This document shows positions 16,354-24,906 of a stretch of DNA of 64,000 nt, one piece after another. The stretch's first letter is position 1. The number at the start of each line of letters is the position of its first letter. The DNA lies in contig NZ_JACJQJ010000012.1 in NCBI RefSeq assembly GCF_014696615.1, positions 1-64,000 of the forward strand, written 5' to 3'. A program made the translations under genes and the position numbers. The DNA is from Nostoc linckia FACHB-104 (lineage in GTDB: Bacteria > Cyanobacteriota > Cyanobacteriia > Cyanobacteriales > Nostocaceae). The notes below the pieces were generated by a model. It ran no database searches, was not told the origin of the DNA, and worked only from the letters and a program-made list of their open reading frames with translations.

Positions 16354-17584
16354 ATGATTGATTCAGGGAATAAGCATCTTTACCTCTACCTAAGGCAAAA
16401 CGCAGGGAATCAGCAAGGTTTCTATTGCCTTGAGTTAGGAAAATCAACAACGCTAGCACAGTTAAGCCAGCGCAAAAACTAAACATATTGCGGTAGCCAA
16501 CTTGTTCCGCAACCGAACCGAAAATCGGGCCTGCGATCGCAATGCCAAAATCTAACCCCATAATACAAAGTGAAAATACCCTTCCCCGTTCTTGCGGCAG
16601 AGAGCGATCGGCAATTACTGTAGAAATCATGGGCATGAGGATACCAGAACCAGCACCCTCCAAAGTTCCCGCGATTAAGAAGACATTAGCGGTGGTAGCC
16701 AAAGCTAGTATGAGCATCGAAATTGCATACACAACCAAACTAAGGGTAATAAATAAACCTCTACCATAGCGATCGCTAGCTTTACCAGTAAAAAAGCGGA
16801 CGCTAAAACTAGCAAGTGCGCCAAATGTATAGAATAAGCCTGGGTTTAAATCTACTCGCGCGGCTTTGATAAATAAAGGTACAAAGGTGTGCAAAGCCCC
16901 AAACGCCAAGCCAATCATTAGCATAATGCTGGCTAAGACTCTCACTCTGGGACTAAATAACAAACGCCAAAATTTGCCATGATGACTATCCGATTTATTT
17001 TGCTTGTGGATTGGGGGATTAACAATCGGAACAAGACACAATAAACCCATCCCCGCCAATCCTGTAGATAGCAAAAATAACTGCGTGTAACCACTCGCCG
17101 CTTGTAAATAACCTCCCAAAGCGGGGCCGATAGCTGCACCAATGGGAGTTACCAAACTCATGTAGCCCATGATTTCACCACGATTTTTTTCTGGTGCTAA
17201 ATCTGCTACCAATGCTAAGTAAGCTGTGGTAAAGGCGGCGATACTTAGCCCATGAAACGCCCGTACCGCCATTAACCCGGGAATGGATTGCACTAATATG
17301 TAACCCAGAGGTGCGATCGCATTCACTAACATCCCAATTAGTAAGACTATTTTCCGCCCCTTTTGGTCTGCTAAACGCCCAAAAACGGAGCGAAAGAGTA
17401 ACATTCCTATAGCAAAACAACCAAGCACAATACCTATTTGTTGCTTAGTTGCCCCTAAATCTTCCATATATAATGGTAGCGTTGGTAACAAAGCAGCCAA
17501 GCTAGACCAGAATAATAAACCTGCTGCAAATAACGACAGCAGGTTACGTTGTAGTTGGGACTGAAGAATCTCAAAAACTTTCAA
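16352..17584 (-). CDS. MFS transporter (drug:H+ antiporter-1 type)
   Basis: The 410-residue protein has 12 predicted hydrophobic helices. It has the MFS signature between helices 2 and 3 (FGRLADQKGRKIVLLIGM) and its echo in the second half (GKASDRYGRGLFITLS). The motif PIGAAIGPALGGYL in helix 5 matches drug-antiporter motif C. The start is a TTG at 17584, and no ATG fits before the first helix. The substrate is unknown. The gene ends directly at the shared terminator. Confidence 0.8.
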   Translation of the reverse strand: MKVFEILQSQLQRNLLSLFAAGLLFWSSLAALLPTLPLYMEDLGATKQQIGIVLGCFAIGMLLFRSVFGRLADQKGRKIVLLIGMLVNAIAPLGYILVQSIPGLMAVRAFHGLSIAAFTTAYLALVADLAPEKNRGEIMGYMSLVTPIGAAIGPALGGYLQAASGYTQLFLLSTGLAGMGLLCLVPIVNPPIHKQNKSDSHHGKFWRLLFSPRVRVLASIMLMIGLAFGALHTFVPLFIKAARVDLNPGLFYTFGALASFSVRFFTGKASDRYGRGLFITLSLVVYAISMLILALATTANVFLIAGTLEGAGSGILMPMISTVIADRSLPQERGRVFSLCIMGLDFGIAIAGPIFGSVAEQVGYRNMFSFCAGLTVLALLIFLTQGNRNLADSLRFALGRGKDAYSLNQS

Positions 17585-17640
17585 GGTAGATGCAGTTAAG
17601 TATTAAATGTGTTTTTATCTTATTGTTACGTTAGTTAACA

Positions 17641-17704
17641 TTTTTTGCTATTACTTCTCGTACCCGATATATAGGTTTACCTTGAGATTCGTGTTAGGTA
17701 CGCA
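17641..17704 (-). pseudogene. Remnant of the 3' end of a family 2 glycosyltransferase gene
   Basis: These 64 bases match the last codons of the neighbouring glycosyltransferase gene (17788-17851) at 58 of 64 positions. Of six changes, four are synonymous, one is Arg to Lys, and one makes a stop (TAC to TAA). That pattern points to a formerly coding paralogue of which only the tail remains. A small inverted-repeat element separates it from the intact gene. Confidence 0.65.
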
Positions 17705-17777
17705 ATACTTTTCGGTTAAGGGGAAAAAGGGGAATGGGAAAAGGGAAAAAAATAACCTTTCACCCTTAACCGTTTTG
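17704..17777. repeat. Purine/pyrimidine inverted-repeat element, short relative
   Basis: It begins TACTTTTCGGTTAAGG and ends CCCTTAACCG, with a G/A-rich inner strand. It matches the ends of the elements at 12013 and 15246 in opposite orientation. It sits exactly between the glycosyltransferase gene and the copy of its tail. Confidence 0.6.
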
Positions 17778-17780
17778 CTG

Positions 17781-18791
17781 TCACTGATTTTTTGCTATTA
17801 CTTCCCGCACTCGATATATAGGTCTACCTTGTGATTCGTGGTAGGTACGCATCAACAATTCTGCTAACAAACCAAAAGAAAATAATTGCACCCCTGTTAC
17901 TAATAACAGCACCGCTAAAATCAGCAATGGGCGATTCCCAATCATCTCACCCCAAGCTAATTTGATAAAAGTTAAGTAAATCCCCAAAATTGAACCCAAA
18001 ACCATTGATAATAAACCTAACAAGCCAAAAACATGCATAGGCTTTGTTAGGAACTTTTTCATAAAAGAAATTGTTAACAAATCCATCATCACTCGGAAAG
18101 TTCGCGATAATCCATACTTACTGCGACCAAAGCGGCGGGGATGGTGACGTACAGGAATTTCGGTAATTCTTGCGCCTTCAATGTAAGCTAAGGCAGGTAA
18201 AAAGCGATGCAGTTCACCGTAAAGGTTCATATCTGCCAAAACTTCGGCACGATAAGCTTTAAGAGAACAACCATAGTCATGTAATTTCACGCCAGTAATA
18301 CTACCAATTAACCAGTTGGCAATTTTAGAAGGAAGTAACCGTGATAAAGCCGCATCTTGGCGTTTATGTCGCCAACCACTGACCAAATCGTAACCTTCCT
18401 CTAACTTGGCTAATAATATAGGTATGTCAGCTGGGTCATTTTGCAAATCAGCATCTAAAGTGACAATCACTTTACCTAAAGCATAGTTAAACCCCGCCGC
18501 CATCGCCGCAGTTTGTCCGTAGTTACGCCGCAGAATCACCGCTTTTAAATCATTACGGACTTGTGCTATTTGCTTTAGTAATTCGGCGGAACCATCAGTT
18601 GAACCATCGTCAACACAAATGATTTCGTAGGTTAACTGATTGTCACTGAATGCAGATGCGATCGCCTCTAATAATAATGGCAAACTTTCCACTTCATCAC
18701 GTACTGGCACTACCACCGAAATATCAGGGACAATCGCCAAGCTTGTGCCATTTTCCCCTTCTGTTCTCTCTGAAACCCAGCCAGTCCTCAT
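17781..18791 (-). CDS. Family 2 glycosyltransferase (DPM1/GtrB-like), membrane-anchored
   Basis: The 336-residue enzyme has a GT2 catalytic domain (residues about 20-245). Visible motifs are ISVVVPVRDEVESLPLLL, ICVDDGSTDGS, the metal-binding DxD in TLDADLQNDP, and HHPRRFGRSKYGLSRT. Two C-terminal membrane helices follow (about 250-275 and 285-312). This layout is that of polyprenyl-phosphate sugar transferases, which load a sugar from a nucleotide donor onto a lipid carrier at the inner membrane face. An AGGGA ribosome site precedes the ATG. It starts 14 bases after the NlpC/P60 gene and so is probably in one operon with it. Confidence 0.85.
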   Translation of the reverse strand: MRTGWVSERTEGENGTSLAIVPDISVVVPVRDEVESLPLLLEAIASAFSDNQLTYEIICVDDGSTDGSAELLKQIAQVRNDLKAVILRRNYGQTAAMAAGFNYALGKVIVTLDADLQNDPADIPILLAKLEEGYDLVSGWRHKRQDAALSRLLPSKIANWLIGSITGVKLHDYGCSLKAYRAEVLADMNLYGELHRFLPALAYIEGARITEIPVRHHPRRFGRSKYGLSRTFRVMMDLLTISFMKKFLTKPMHVFGLLGLLSMVLGSILGIYLTFIKLAWGEMIGNRPLLILAVLLLVTGVQLFSFGLLAELLMRTYHESQGRPIYRVREVIAKNQ

Positions 18792-18805
18792 ATTTTTCCC
18801 TGTCC

Positions 18806-19510
18806 TCAGCTTCCCTGTGGTTCGTAACTCTTGACAACTCTGCCAGCACCGCGCAGTTGTTGATAATATGACCGACTAACAGCATCTCCCTGTTCCGAGA
18901 GTTGGTCAATGCCAATACCATTGCGTCCTTGGTCTTTCCCGGAACTATGGATATAGCGACCATCTCCTAAATAAAGTCCCACATGAGTTGCTTTTTGAGG
19001 AGTGCCAAAAAATATCAAATCTCCGGGTGCTAATTCTGCAATTGTAATTGCTTGGGTAAAAGCTTCTTGCTGGTAAGCATCTCGCGGTAACCATATCCCC
19101 ACAGACACAAAAGCCCCTTGCATCAACCCAGAACAATCATAATTCGGCCCCACCGTACCGCCCCAAAGGTAATAATTTGATTGTTGCATGGCTTTGTGCG
19201 TAAAAGCGATCGCCCCTGGTAGCAGTTTTTTAATTTCTGCTTCCGTTAATTTTGCTGCCTGATAAGGTAAAGTAGCTCTTTGTAATAAACCCACATCAGC
19301 AAGAGATACCCACCCTGGATAGTCATCTTCACATAAACAAACTTCAACAGCGGCATCCTGATGATTTGATGTTACCCGCAGATGTCGCCCGGCTGCGGCT
19401 TGAGTCGCCAAGCGCGTACATTCAGGAGAATCATATAAGTTGAGGTCAGCGAGACAATTGTACTCAGCTGCATTGAGATTTTGGATTGGAGATTTTAAAT
19501 TAATGACCAT
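18806..19510 (-). CDS. NlpC/P60 cell-wall peptidase with SH3 domain
   Basis: The 234-residue protein has an SH3-like domain (about residues 15-85) followed by a C40 catalytic domain. The catalytic Cys is in GPNYDCSGLMQ and the His is in KATHVGLYLGDG, with a further His in YIHSSGK. The architecture matches the structurally known Anabaena/Nostoc gamma-D-glutamyl-L-diamino acid endopeptidases, which cut peptidoglycan stem peptides with a free N-terminus and so favour recycling intermediates. There is no signal peptide, also as in those proteins. It is followed closely by the glycosyltransferase and diverges from the serine hydrolase gene. Confidence 0.85.
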   Translation of the reverse strand: MVINLKSPIQNLNAAEYNCLADLNLYDSPECTRLATQAAAGRHLRVTSNHQDAAVEVCLCEDDYPGWVSLADVGLLQRATLPYQAAKLTEAEIKKLLPGAIAFTHKAMQQSNYYLWGGTVGPNYDCSGLMQGAFVSVGIWLPRDAYQQEAFTQAITIAELAPGDLIFFGTPQKATHVGLYLGDGRYIHSSGKDQGRNGIGIDQLSEQGDAVSRSYYQQLRGAGRVVKSYEPQGS

Positions 19511-19532
19511 TCTGTAAGGTTAATAACTAAAT

Positions 19533-20471
19533 ATGATTTTCTTCCGAAAAGACGAACAACTCGAGAATCTCGGATTAAGTATTTTAGAAGCAACTTGGGC
19601 AGCATTTCCCACATTAGCGCGGAATCAAATTGCTTTGACTTGGATTGTCTACGATCCCCCAGTTCTCGTAAATACTGGTGGCGCTTTAACTCCTGATGCT
19701 TTTTGGAACCATAGCGTACGTGGTTTTACTTATCGCGGAGTAGAGCGCATTTACCCAGCCAGTGTGGTGAAATTGTTTTATCTAGTAGCCGTTCACGAAT
19801 GGTTAGAAAAAGTCATGGTGCAACCTTCCAAGGATTTGGAAAAAGCCATGCGCGATATGATTGTTGATTCCAGCAATGATGCTACTAGCTTAGTTGTAGA
19901 TGTTTTAACTGGCACAACTTCCGGCCCCGAATTACCCCCCGGCCCCTTTGAAACCTGGAAATCCCAGCGTAATTTTGTCAACCGTTATTACCAATCTTTA
20001 GGCTGGGAAGAAATGGAGACAATTAACGTCTGCCAAAAAACCTGGGGTGATGGCCCTTATGGTAGAGAAAGGGCATTTTATGGAGAAATGCTAGAAAATC
20101 GCAATATGCTAACCACAAGTGCGATCGCCCGATTGTTACATAGTATCGTTGGCGGAGTCGCAGTTTCCAGCGCGCGATCGCAAGCAATGATGGCTTTATT
20201 AAAACGCAGCCTCAAACCCGAAGATTTACCTACCGATGTCGATGAAGACCAAGTTACAGGCTTTTTAGGCGGTGGACTTCCCCAAGATGCTCAACTTTGG
20301 TCAAAAGCCGGCTGGACAAGCCAAGTCCGCCATGATGCAGCATATATCGAAATTCCCGAACGCCGTCCCTACCTGTTAGTAGTATTCACTGAAGGCAAAG
20401 CTAACGCCAGAAGCAGAGCAATTTTACCTTATATATCCAAGCTAGTTGGTGAAGCGATCGCTAGTTTGTAA
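19533..20471 (+). CDS. Class A beta-lactamase-like serine hydrolase
   Basis: The 312-residue protein carries the SxxK tetrad of penicillin-recognising hydrolases (YPASVVKLFYL), an SxN-type motif (VDSSNDATS), and WSKAGWTS where KTG is usual, so the third box is KAG. No signal peptide is visible, unusual for a secreted lactamase. A cytoplasmic or non-classical peptidase/amidase role is possible. Its start is 22 bases from the divergent NlpC/P60 gene, so the two share a control region. A beta-lactam resistance role cannot be concluded. Confidence 0.75.
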   Translation: MIFFRKDEQLENLGLSILEATWAAFPTLARNQIALTWIVYDPPVLVNTGGALTPDAFWNHSVRGFTYRGVERIYPASVVKLFYLVAVHEWLEKVMVQPSKDLEKAMRDMIVDSSNDATSLVVDVLTGTTSGPELPPGPFETWKSQRNFVNRYYQSLGWEEMETINVCQKTWGDGPYGRERAFYGEMLENRNMLTTSAIARLLHSIVGGVAVSSARSQAMMALLKRSLKPEDLPTDVDEDQVTGFLGGGLPQDAQLWSKAGWTSQVRHDAAYIEIPERRPYLLVVFTEGKANARSRAILPYISKLVGEAIASL

Positions 20472-20486
20472 ACGTAGTAAACGTAG

Positions 20487-20514
20487 GGTGCGTTGTCGCA
20501 CAGCGCAACGCACC
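20487..20514. repeat. Hairpin between convergent genes
   Basis: GGTGCGTTG and CAACGCACC flank a 10-base loop, preceded by GTAG. It belongs loosely to the GTAGG-TGCGTT palindrome family and sits between the ends of two convergent genes, where it could help terminate both. Confidence 0.55.
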
Positions 20515-20530
20515 TTATTAATTTATTCAT

Positions 20531-21244
20531 TTAGCTGAAAGGATATCCTGATAGTTGTTGTACTATGGCATCAGTTATATCTTCTACAGATGCTGAGTAT
20601 TTCGGTTCGTCCCTGATAATAGAAAAGCGAGATAGATGTGGGAGCCCTAACATCAATACATTGTGACTATCATGGCGAAGATATGTTTTCTTATATGTTG
20701 TATCTCCCCAACCAGTTAATTGGGAAATGCTTTTTTGTTCAACAGCACCGATTTGTAATAACAAATTTCTAAATTCTTTAAAAGTCTTATCAGTTAAACA
20801 GATAAAAACTGAAGAATAAATATTTTTAAGTATATTAAACCAGAGTTTTCGTGAAAATTCCTCTGAAAATTTACGGTTTGGCAATGATTTCCAGTCACTG
20901 GAACGGAACGGGCAGAAGTTTGTAACTAGTGAATTATCCATTAAAGTATCTCTATTGACAGTCTCAAGTTTGTTAGCAATTTTTTCATATAGCAAACACA
21001 CCTGCTGCTGTAATTTATTATGATGACCATCTTTCCAAGTTTCTACACGATAAGCATTGCCTTCTTCCACACTTGCTTTTGGCGCTTCATACAAATTACC
21101 ACCAGGATTAAGTCCTGCAAAGAAGATAGGAATGTTACTTGTAAGTGTGCGAGATGGAGAATATAAGAAGCGCCAACCCAATTGATGATTTAGCCCAACA
21201 TAAGTATCTTCTATCTGTGCAACTGCATCGGTAAATAAATTCAT
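20531..21244 (-). CDS. Putative uracil-DNA glycosylase-superfamily protein
   Basis: The 237-residue protein shows a motif like UDG motif A (IPIFFAGLNPGGNLYEAP, near residue 40). Near the C-terminus it has a histidine loop (MLGLPHLSRFSI) where UDG enzymes carry their HPS-type motif. The middle contains NFCPFRSSDW, also seen in UDG-like folds. The catalytic Asp or Asn cannot be placed with certainty. It could be a DNA-repair glycosylase or a superfamily member with another role. The gene stands alone, with no signal peptide. Confidence 0.5.
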   Translation of the reverse strand: MNLFTDAVAQIEDTYVGLNHQLGWRFLYSPSRTLTSNIPIFFAGLNPGGNLYEAPKASVEEGNAYRVETWKDGHHNKLQQQVCLLYEKIANKLETVNRDTLMDNSLVTNFCPFRSSDWKSLPNRKFSEEFSRKLWFNILKNIYSSVFICLTDKTFKEFRNLLLQIGAVEQKSISQLTGWGDTTYKKTYLRHDSHNVLMLGLPHLSRFSIIRDEPKYSASVEDITDAIVQQLSGYPFS

Positions 21245-21361
21245 TTATCAAAGCCAAACTATGACTATAGATTAGGTTGCCCATAAAGAAGCAACGTTTA
21301 CGGTTATAGTCATAAGTAAAGTAGCAGAAATTAGAGATCGCACTTTAAAAGGCTACAATAA

Positions 21362-22306
21362 CTATGATTTCAACTGATAAGCCAAAGCCAGCCATTCATC
21401 TTGGCGTTCACAATCTGCATATTCAAATCCTGCATTTGTGAATGCTACCGCCAAATCTTCCTCATAATCGACGGTAAAACCAGCTAATACGACTAATCCT
21501 GAGGAATGCAGCGCTTGATAATAATCAGCAGACAAAGCAATATGCATTCTCGCTGGGATATTTGCCACAATCAGGTCAAATTCCGCTTTTGCTTTTACTG
21601 TAGGCACATTGTTAATAGAATCTCCACCTAACCAATGTCCTAACTCGCTACCACATCCCAGACTACCTTCTTTGACTGTAACTTGCTGTTCTACGCCATT
21701 ACGCAATACAGCATCTTGAGTTGCTTCTACAGCAATCATGTCATTATCTAAAGCTAAAACACTTGCGCCCAGTTTTGCGATCGCCACACTCAAAATACCA
21801 GAACCAGACCCCAAATCCAGAACATTCATTGCAGGGGTAATATGACGTTCCAATAGTTTGAGGCTGAGTATGGTTGCAGGATGTAAACCACTACCAAAAG
21901 CCAAGCTAGGTTTAAGTCTTAAGGTGATTTCCTCTGCTGATTCCGAACTATATGGCGTATCATCTGAGAGAACAACAAACTTTTGCCCAATTCGCCGTAT
22001 AAAAGGACTTGTTAGCTGTGATAGTACTGGTTTTTCATCAACTACAGCCATCTGGAGTCCCGTAGAAAGTCCTGTGCGTTCTAATGATGAAAGCAAATTG
22101 GCAATTTCTGTCCCACGGCTATTTGCATAAACATCATTAGGTAAGTACAAGTTGATGCTTAAATCCCATGCTGGAGATGCACTTAAATCTGGTTCACTAT
22201 ATTTTGTAATCCGAATGTCATCACTATAGTTATTTTTAGCAAGTAGCGTACAAACCCAATCAACCGCCTCATTTGTAGTGTCGAGGCTTAATTCCATCCA
22301 TGACAT
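21362..22306 (-). CDS. PrmA-like methyltransferase
   Basis: The protein resembles ribosomal protein L11 methyltransferase. It has LAFGSGLHPATILSLKLLE before the SAM site, motif I VLDLGSGSGILSVAIAKLGA, the acidic ALDNDMIAVEAT and the catalytic-region block DLIVANIPARMH. PrmA normally reads NI near there with HP(T/S)T upstream; both are recognisable but divergent. I chose the ATG at 22306, preceded by GGAAGGGAAT, over a TTG 54 bases upstream. It may be a second, specialised PrmA homologue, since cyanobacteria usually have a closer match elsewhere. The target is therefore uncertain. Confidence 0.7.
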   Translation of the reverse strand: MSWMELSLDTTNEAVDWVCTLLAKNNYSDDIRITKYSEPDLSASPAWDLSINLYLPNDVYANSRGTEIANLLSSLERTGLSTGLQMAVVDEKPVLSQLTSPFIRRIGQKFVVLSDDTPYSSESAEEITLRLKPSLAFGSGLHPATILSLKLLERHITPAMNVLDLGSGSGILSVAIAKLGASVLALDNDMIAVEATQDAVLRNGVEQQVTVKEGSLGCGSELGHWLGGDSINNVPTVKAKAEFDLIVANIPARMHIALSADYYQALHSSGLVVLAGFTVDYEEDLAVAFTNAGFEYADCERQDEWLALAYQLKS

Positions 22307-22481
22307 ATCAATTCCCTTCCGGCCTAGCCGCATAGGTGTAGAAAAAATATCACCGAACAACAGTGCTGACCGGCGGCAAATCCTATTTTAGCGGATTGGG
22401 GAGATAGGGAAAAAGCAAGGGGTAGGGGGGAAATAACTAATACCAAACCCCAAATGCTAACTATTTAGCCGACAAATTCTT

Positions 22482-22625
22482 AGGACTTACGCAAGTGTTA
22501 TATTTTTTTCGTAGAGGCTGTCCAGAGTCAAAAGTCAAAAGTCCAAAAAACCTTGATTTTTGACCCTTGACCCTTGACTATTGACTCTTATATCAGAAGA
22601 TAGTTGTGCCAGTGGCGTAAGTCCT
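22482..22625. repeat. MITE-like element with AGGACTTACGCAA ends, copy 1
   Basis: The 144-bp noncoding element begins AGGACTTACGCAAGTG and ends GGCGTAAGTCCT. It contains GAGTCAAAAGTC units followed by TGACCCTTGACCCTTGACT. Copy 2 at 39927-40063 matches throughout. It occupies most of the spacer 22307-22654, which holds no gene. Confidence 0.8.
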
Positions 22626-22654
22626 GATTATTTTGAATTTTGAATTGTTTATCC

Positions 22655-23425
22655 CTACTCAACCGTCAATTGACTATTGACTTTTGCAGACACAGGTATA
22701 AATAAAGGTGTTTTGCTAGATAACGTAATTTCTGAGTTATCCAAGGTTTGCAAACTCGTAAAAGCTGCATTACGAACTACAGATTCCTCTTCCTTTGTAA
22801 GTAACAATTGCAAACATTCAACAACATTTTGTTGTAAAGAAGCATCCACCCGCTTGCGAGTAATCAATTTAGTGAGTTGTCGCACAGCATTCAAACGCTT
22901 TAACGGATCTGCTTCCGTTAAGTTGTTCAACAGCTGATCGAGATAGTCTTCGTCTGTAGTTCCATAAAAATTGACGATTTGGCAGACTAACAAAACTAGA
23001 GTTAACACCGTTCCTATACCTTGGGTAATTACACCCGCAGCAATCCAAGGACTATGGGAGTCAAACCAGATTGCAGCTGCTATATAAGTACTAAAGGTGG
23101 CGATCCCACCACTACTGACGGCCAATAGTAAGCGACGGTTGGGGCCAGTGAAAAACCTCTGCATTTGTGACCAGCGTTGTTGCCAGTCCCACTTTTGCAT
23201 GGAGTAGACTGATAACATGATCCCAATGCCAATACTCAAGGCTAACAGCAGCTTCCAGTTCCACAACAGCATAGCAACGACGATTGTCAGGAATCCTAGA
23301 AGGCCTCCAGGCCCAGAGAAACGCTGAAAATTTCGCTGCTTTGTGGCTCCTGTCTTAAGATCTGGAAGCGACCAGGGGGAAAGCTGGTTGAGAAATTGCT
23401 GCCACGAAGACGAAGCCTGTGCCAC
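22655..23425 (-). CDS. Membrane protein with C-terminal armadillo/HEAT-like helices
   Basis: The 256-residue protein has four hydrophobic segments (roughly residues 43-75 as two close helices, 100-120 and 130-152). A helical domain follows (about 160-235) with HEAT/armadillo-like repeats (DPLKRLNAVRQLTKLI, ESVVRNAAFTSLQTL). It is probably an inner- or thylakoid-membrane protein with a cytoplasmic helical domain for protein contact. I recognise the pattern as common in cyanobacteria but do not know the function. Confidence 0.65.
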   Translation of the reverse strand: MAQASSSWQQFLNQLSPWSLPDLKTGATKQRNFQRFSGPGGLLGFLTIVVAMLLWNWKLLLALSIGIGIMLSVYSMQKWDWQQRWSQMQRFFTGPNRRLLLAVSSGGIATFSTYIAAAIWFDSHSPWIAAGVITQGIGTVLTLVLLVCQIVNFYGTTDEDYLDQLLNNLTEADPLKRLNAVRQLTKLITRKRVDASLQQNVVECLQLLLTKEEESVVRNAAFTSLQTLDNSEITLSSKTPLFIPVSAKVNSQLTVE

Positions 23426-23753
23426 GGTGTTTACCTACTAAAATTACAAGATAGTTTAGTTTATAAGTTGTACCCCAAATCAGGGAAGGATGCAGGCACC
23501 CAATCTCTTTGCGGCATACCTATTAGTTAAGTTTATAGTTTGATAAACCTCAAAGCTAATGCCAAAAGTTTGGGTTTTCCCAGGTTAAGGACTGACCAAA
23601 AACTCAAATAAAGGCTGAAATTATATACTTCGCCTTTGATGAGCGATCGCTTTCCATTTACCTGAGTCTGAATTGACAATCAATAATACCCTATTAAGAA
23701 TACCTGAACTTCGGTAAAGCAGAGCAATTTCGTTATGGAGTTTTGAGACTGGT
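23426..23753. other. Intergenic, no gene seen
   Basis: AT-rich spacer with a single HIP1 site near 23644. No gene, repeat copy or terminator is recognisable. Confidence 0.45.
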
Positions 23754-24335
23754 TTAAATACAAAAACGAAAGTTATCCAGAGTGAATAAGCCGTTAAATG
23801 CGCTGAAGGTTACCGAATGAATATCATTCGCGGCTACTGATAATTGGGCGTTGGGGGTGATAGCGGAGTCAGAATTAGCTAGATTCGCAACTGGTAGTAC
23901 TGTTTGAGCCAACAATTGGCGATCGCATCCGTAAGCCGAAAGTACTAGCCGCTGTGAACTTGTTACCAAGGCGCTTACTAAATTCACAGGACGCACAAAA
24001 GTTACTTCTAACAATTCAGTCTGAGGCGATCCCATCAATACTATTGAGCCTTGGGTGGGAAAGGCTGGATTTGATGGTTGAATTGCTAGACATTCATGAA
24101 AAATTACGCCCAAGGACTCATAGTGGCGATCTACGGGTTCAAAACATTTCAAATCTTCAAAGTTTAAACAGATACAGTTGCGTGTATTTTCTTGGGTATT
24201 ATTTTCTACTGCTTGTACCTGACCCTGCCACTCTGAAGCTATGACTTGGTTGTGAAGATGAAAGTTCTCCAGACCAAATCCTGCATCTTTAAACCTCGAT
24301 ATTATATCTGATTGAAGAATAGCCTCCTTGATCAT
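23754..24335 (-). CDS. Conserved hypothetical protein, beta-rich
   Basis: The 193-residue protein has no signal peptide or membrane helix. Its predicted pattern is mostly beta strand. Blocks such as ESLGVIFHECLAIQPSNPAF, GSIVLMGSPQTEL, SQRLVLSAYGCDRQLL and a closing VTFSAFNGLFTLDNFRF resemble PEP-CTERM-associated or carbohydrate-binding-like beta-sandwich domains, without any sorting signal. I do not assign a function. Confidence 0.55.
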   Translation of the reverse strand: MIKEAILQSDIISRFKDAGFGLENFHLHNQVIASEWQGQVQAVENNTQENTRNCICLNFEDLKCFEPVDRHYESLGVIFHECLAIQPSNPAFPTQGSIVLMGSPQTELLEVTFVRPVNLVSALVTSSQRLVLSAYGCDRQLLAQTVLPVANLANSDSAITPNAQLSVAANDIHSVTFSAFNGLFTLDNFRFCI

Positions 24336-24906
24336 AACTCCCCACTTTACAGTTACTTATAGAAAATTAATTTAGTAATTTCATCAACATCTATTCTTTC
24401 TAAGTACAAAACTAGAATTAATAGTGGTTTCTGATGAGCGTTTTGATGCTAATCTTGACGCTCTCATTTATCCGTAATCTTTCTGATAGATTACCATACA
24501 AAACTCTTACGAGAATTAGGATCTCAGTTATCCTTACTACTGACTCAAATCCTGATGGGACGGTAAATACAAGGAAAAATCATGCAATACTTGTGTAAAA
24601 AAAACACAATATCTTTACAGACAATACAGCAATTTTACATCTACTTAATCTGGCGTTAGTAAGAAGCCTCAGAATAGTAGTTTCACTGATAATAGTAGGT
24701 AGTTTACAGCCAGTAGGTAAAACAAAGTTGCGCTCTGAGATAGTCATTAGGGGATCAAGGAATCAGAAAGAAATGAACAGAAGAATTTAAGTTCACTACA
24801 TATCGATTTATTGATGCTATCTATGAACACAACTTAGTATAAATACTCTATAGTGACATGGCTGTCATCTAGACCAAGCAAACGCAACCGTAAAGAAAAT
24901 ATACTT
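24336..24906. other. Intergenic, no gene seen
   Basis: A 570-bp AT-rich region between divergent genes. It would hold both promoters, but no clear operator, RNA or repeat is visible. A GTG-initiated extension of the next gene back to 24853 is possible but not favoured. Confidence 0.5.

Noticed and set aside
17607-17834. Plus-strand frame of 75 codons downstream of the MFS gene
   Set aside because: It reads antisense through two copies of a glycosyltransferase tail and the repeat between them; its internal repetition comes from that duplication.
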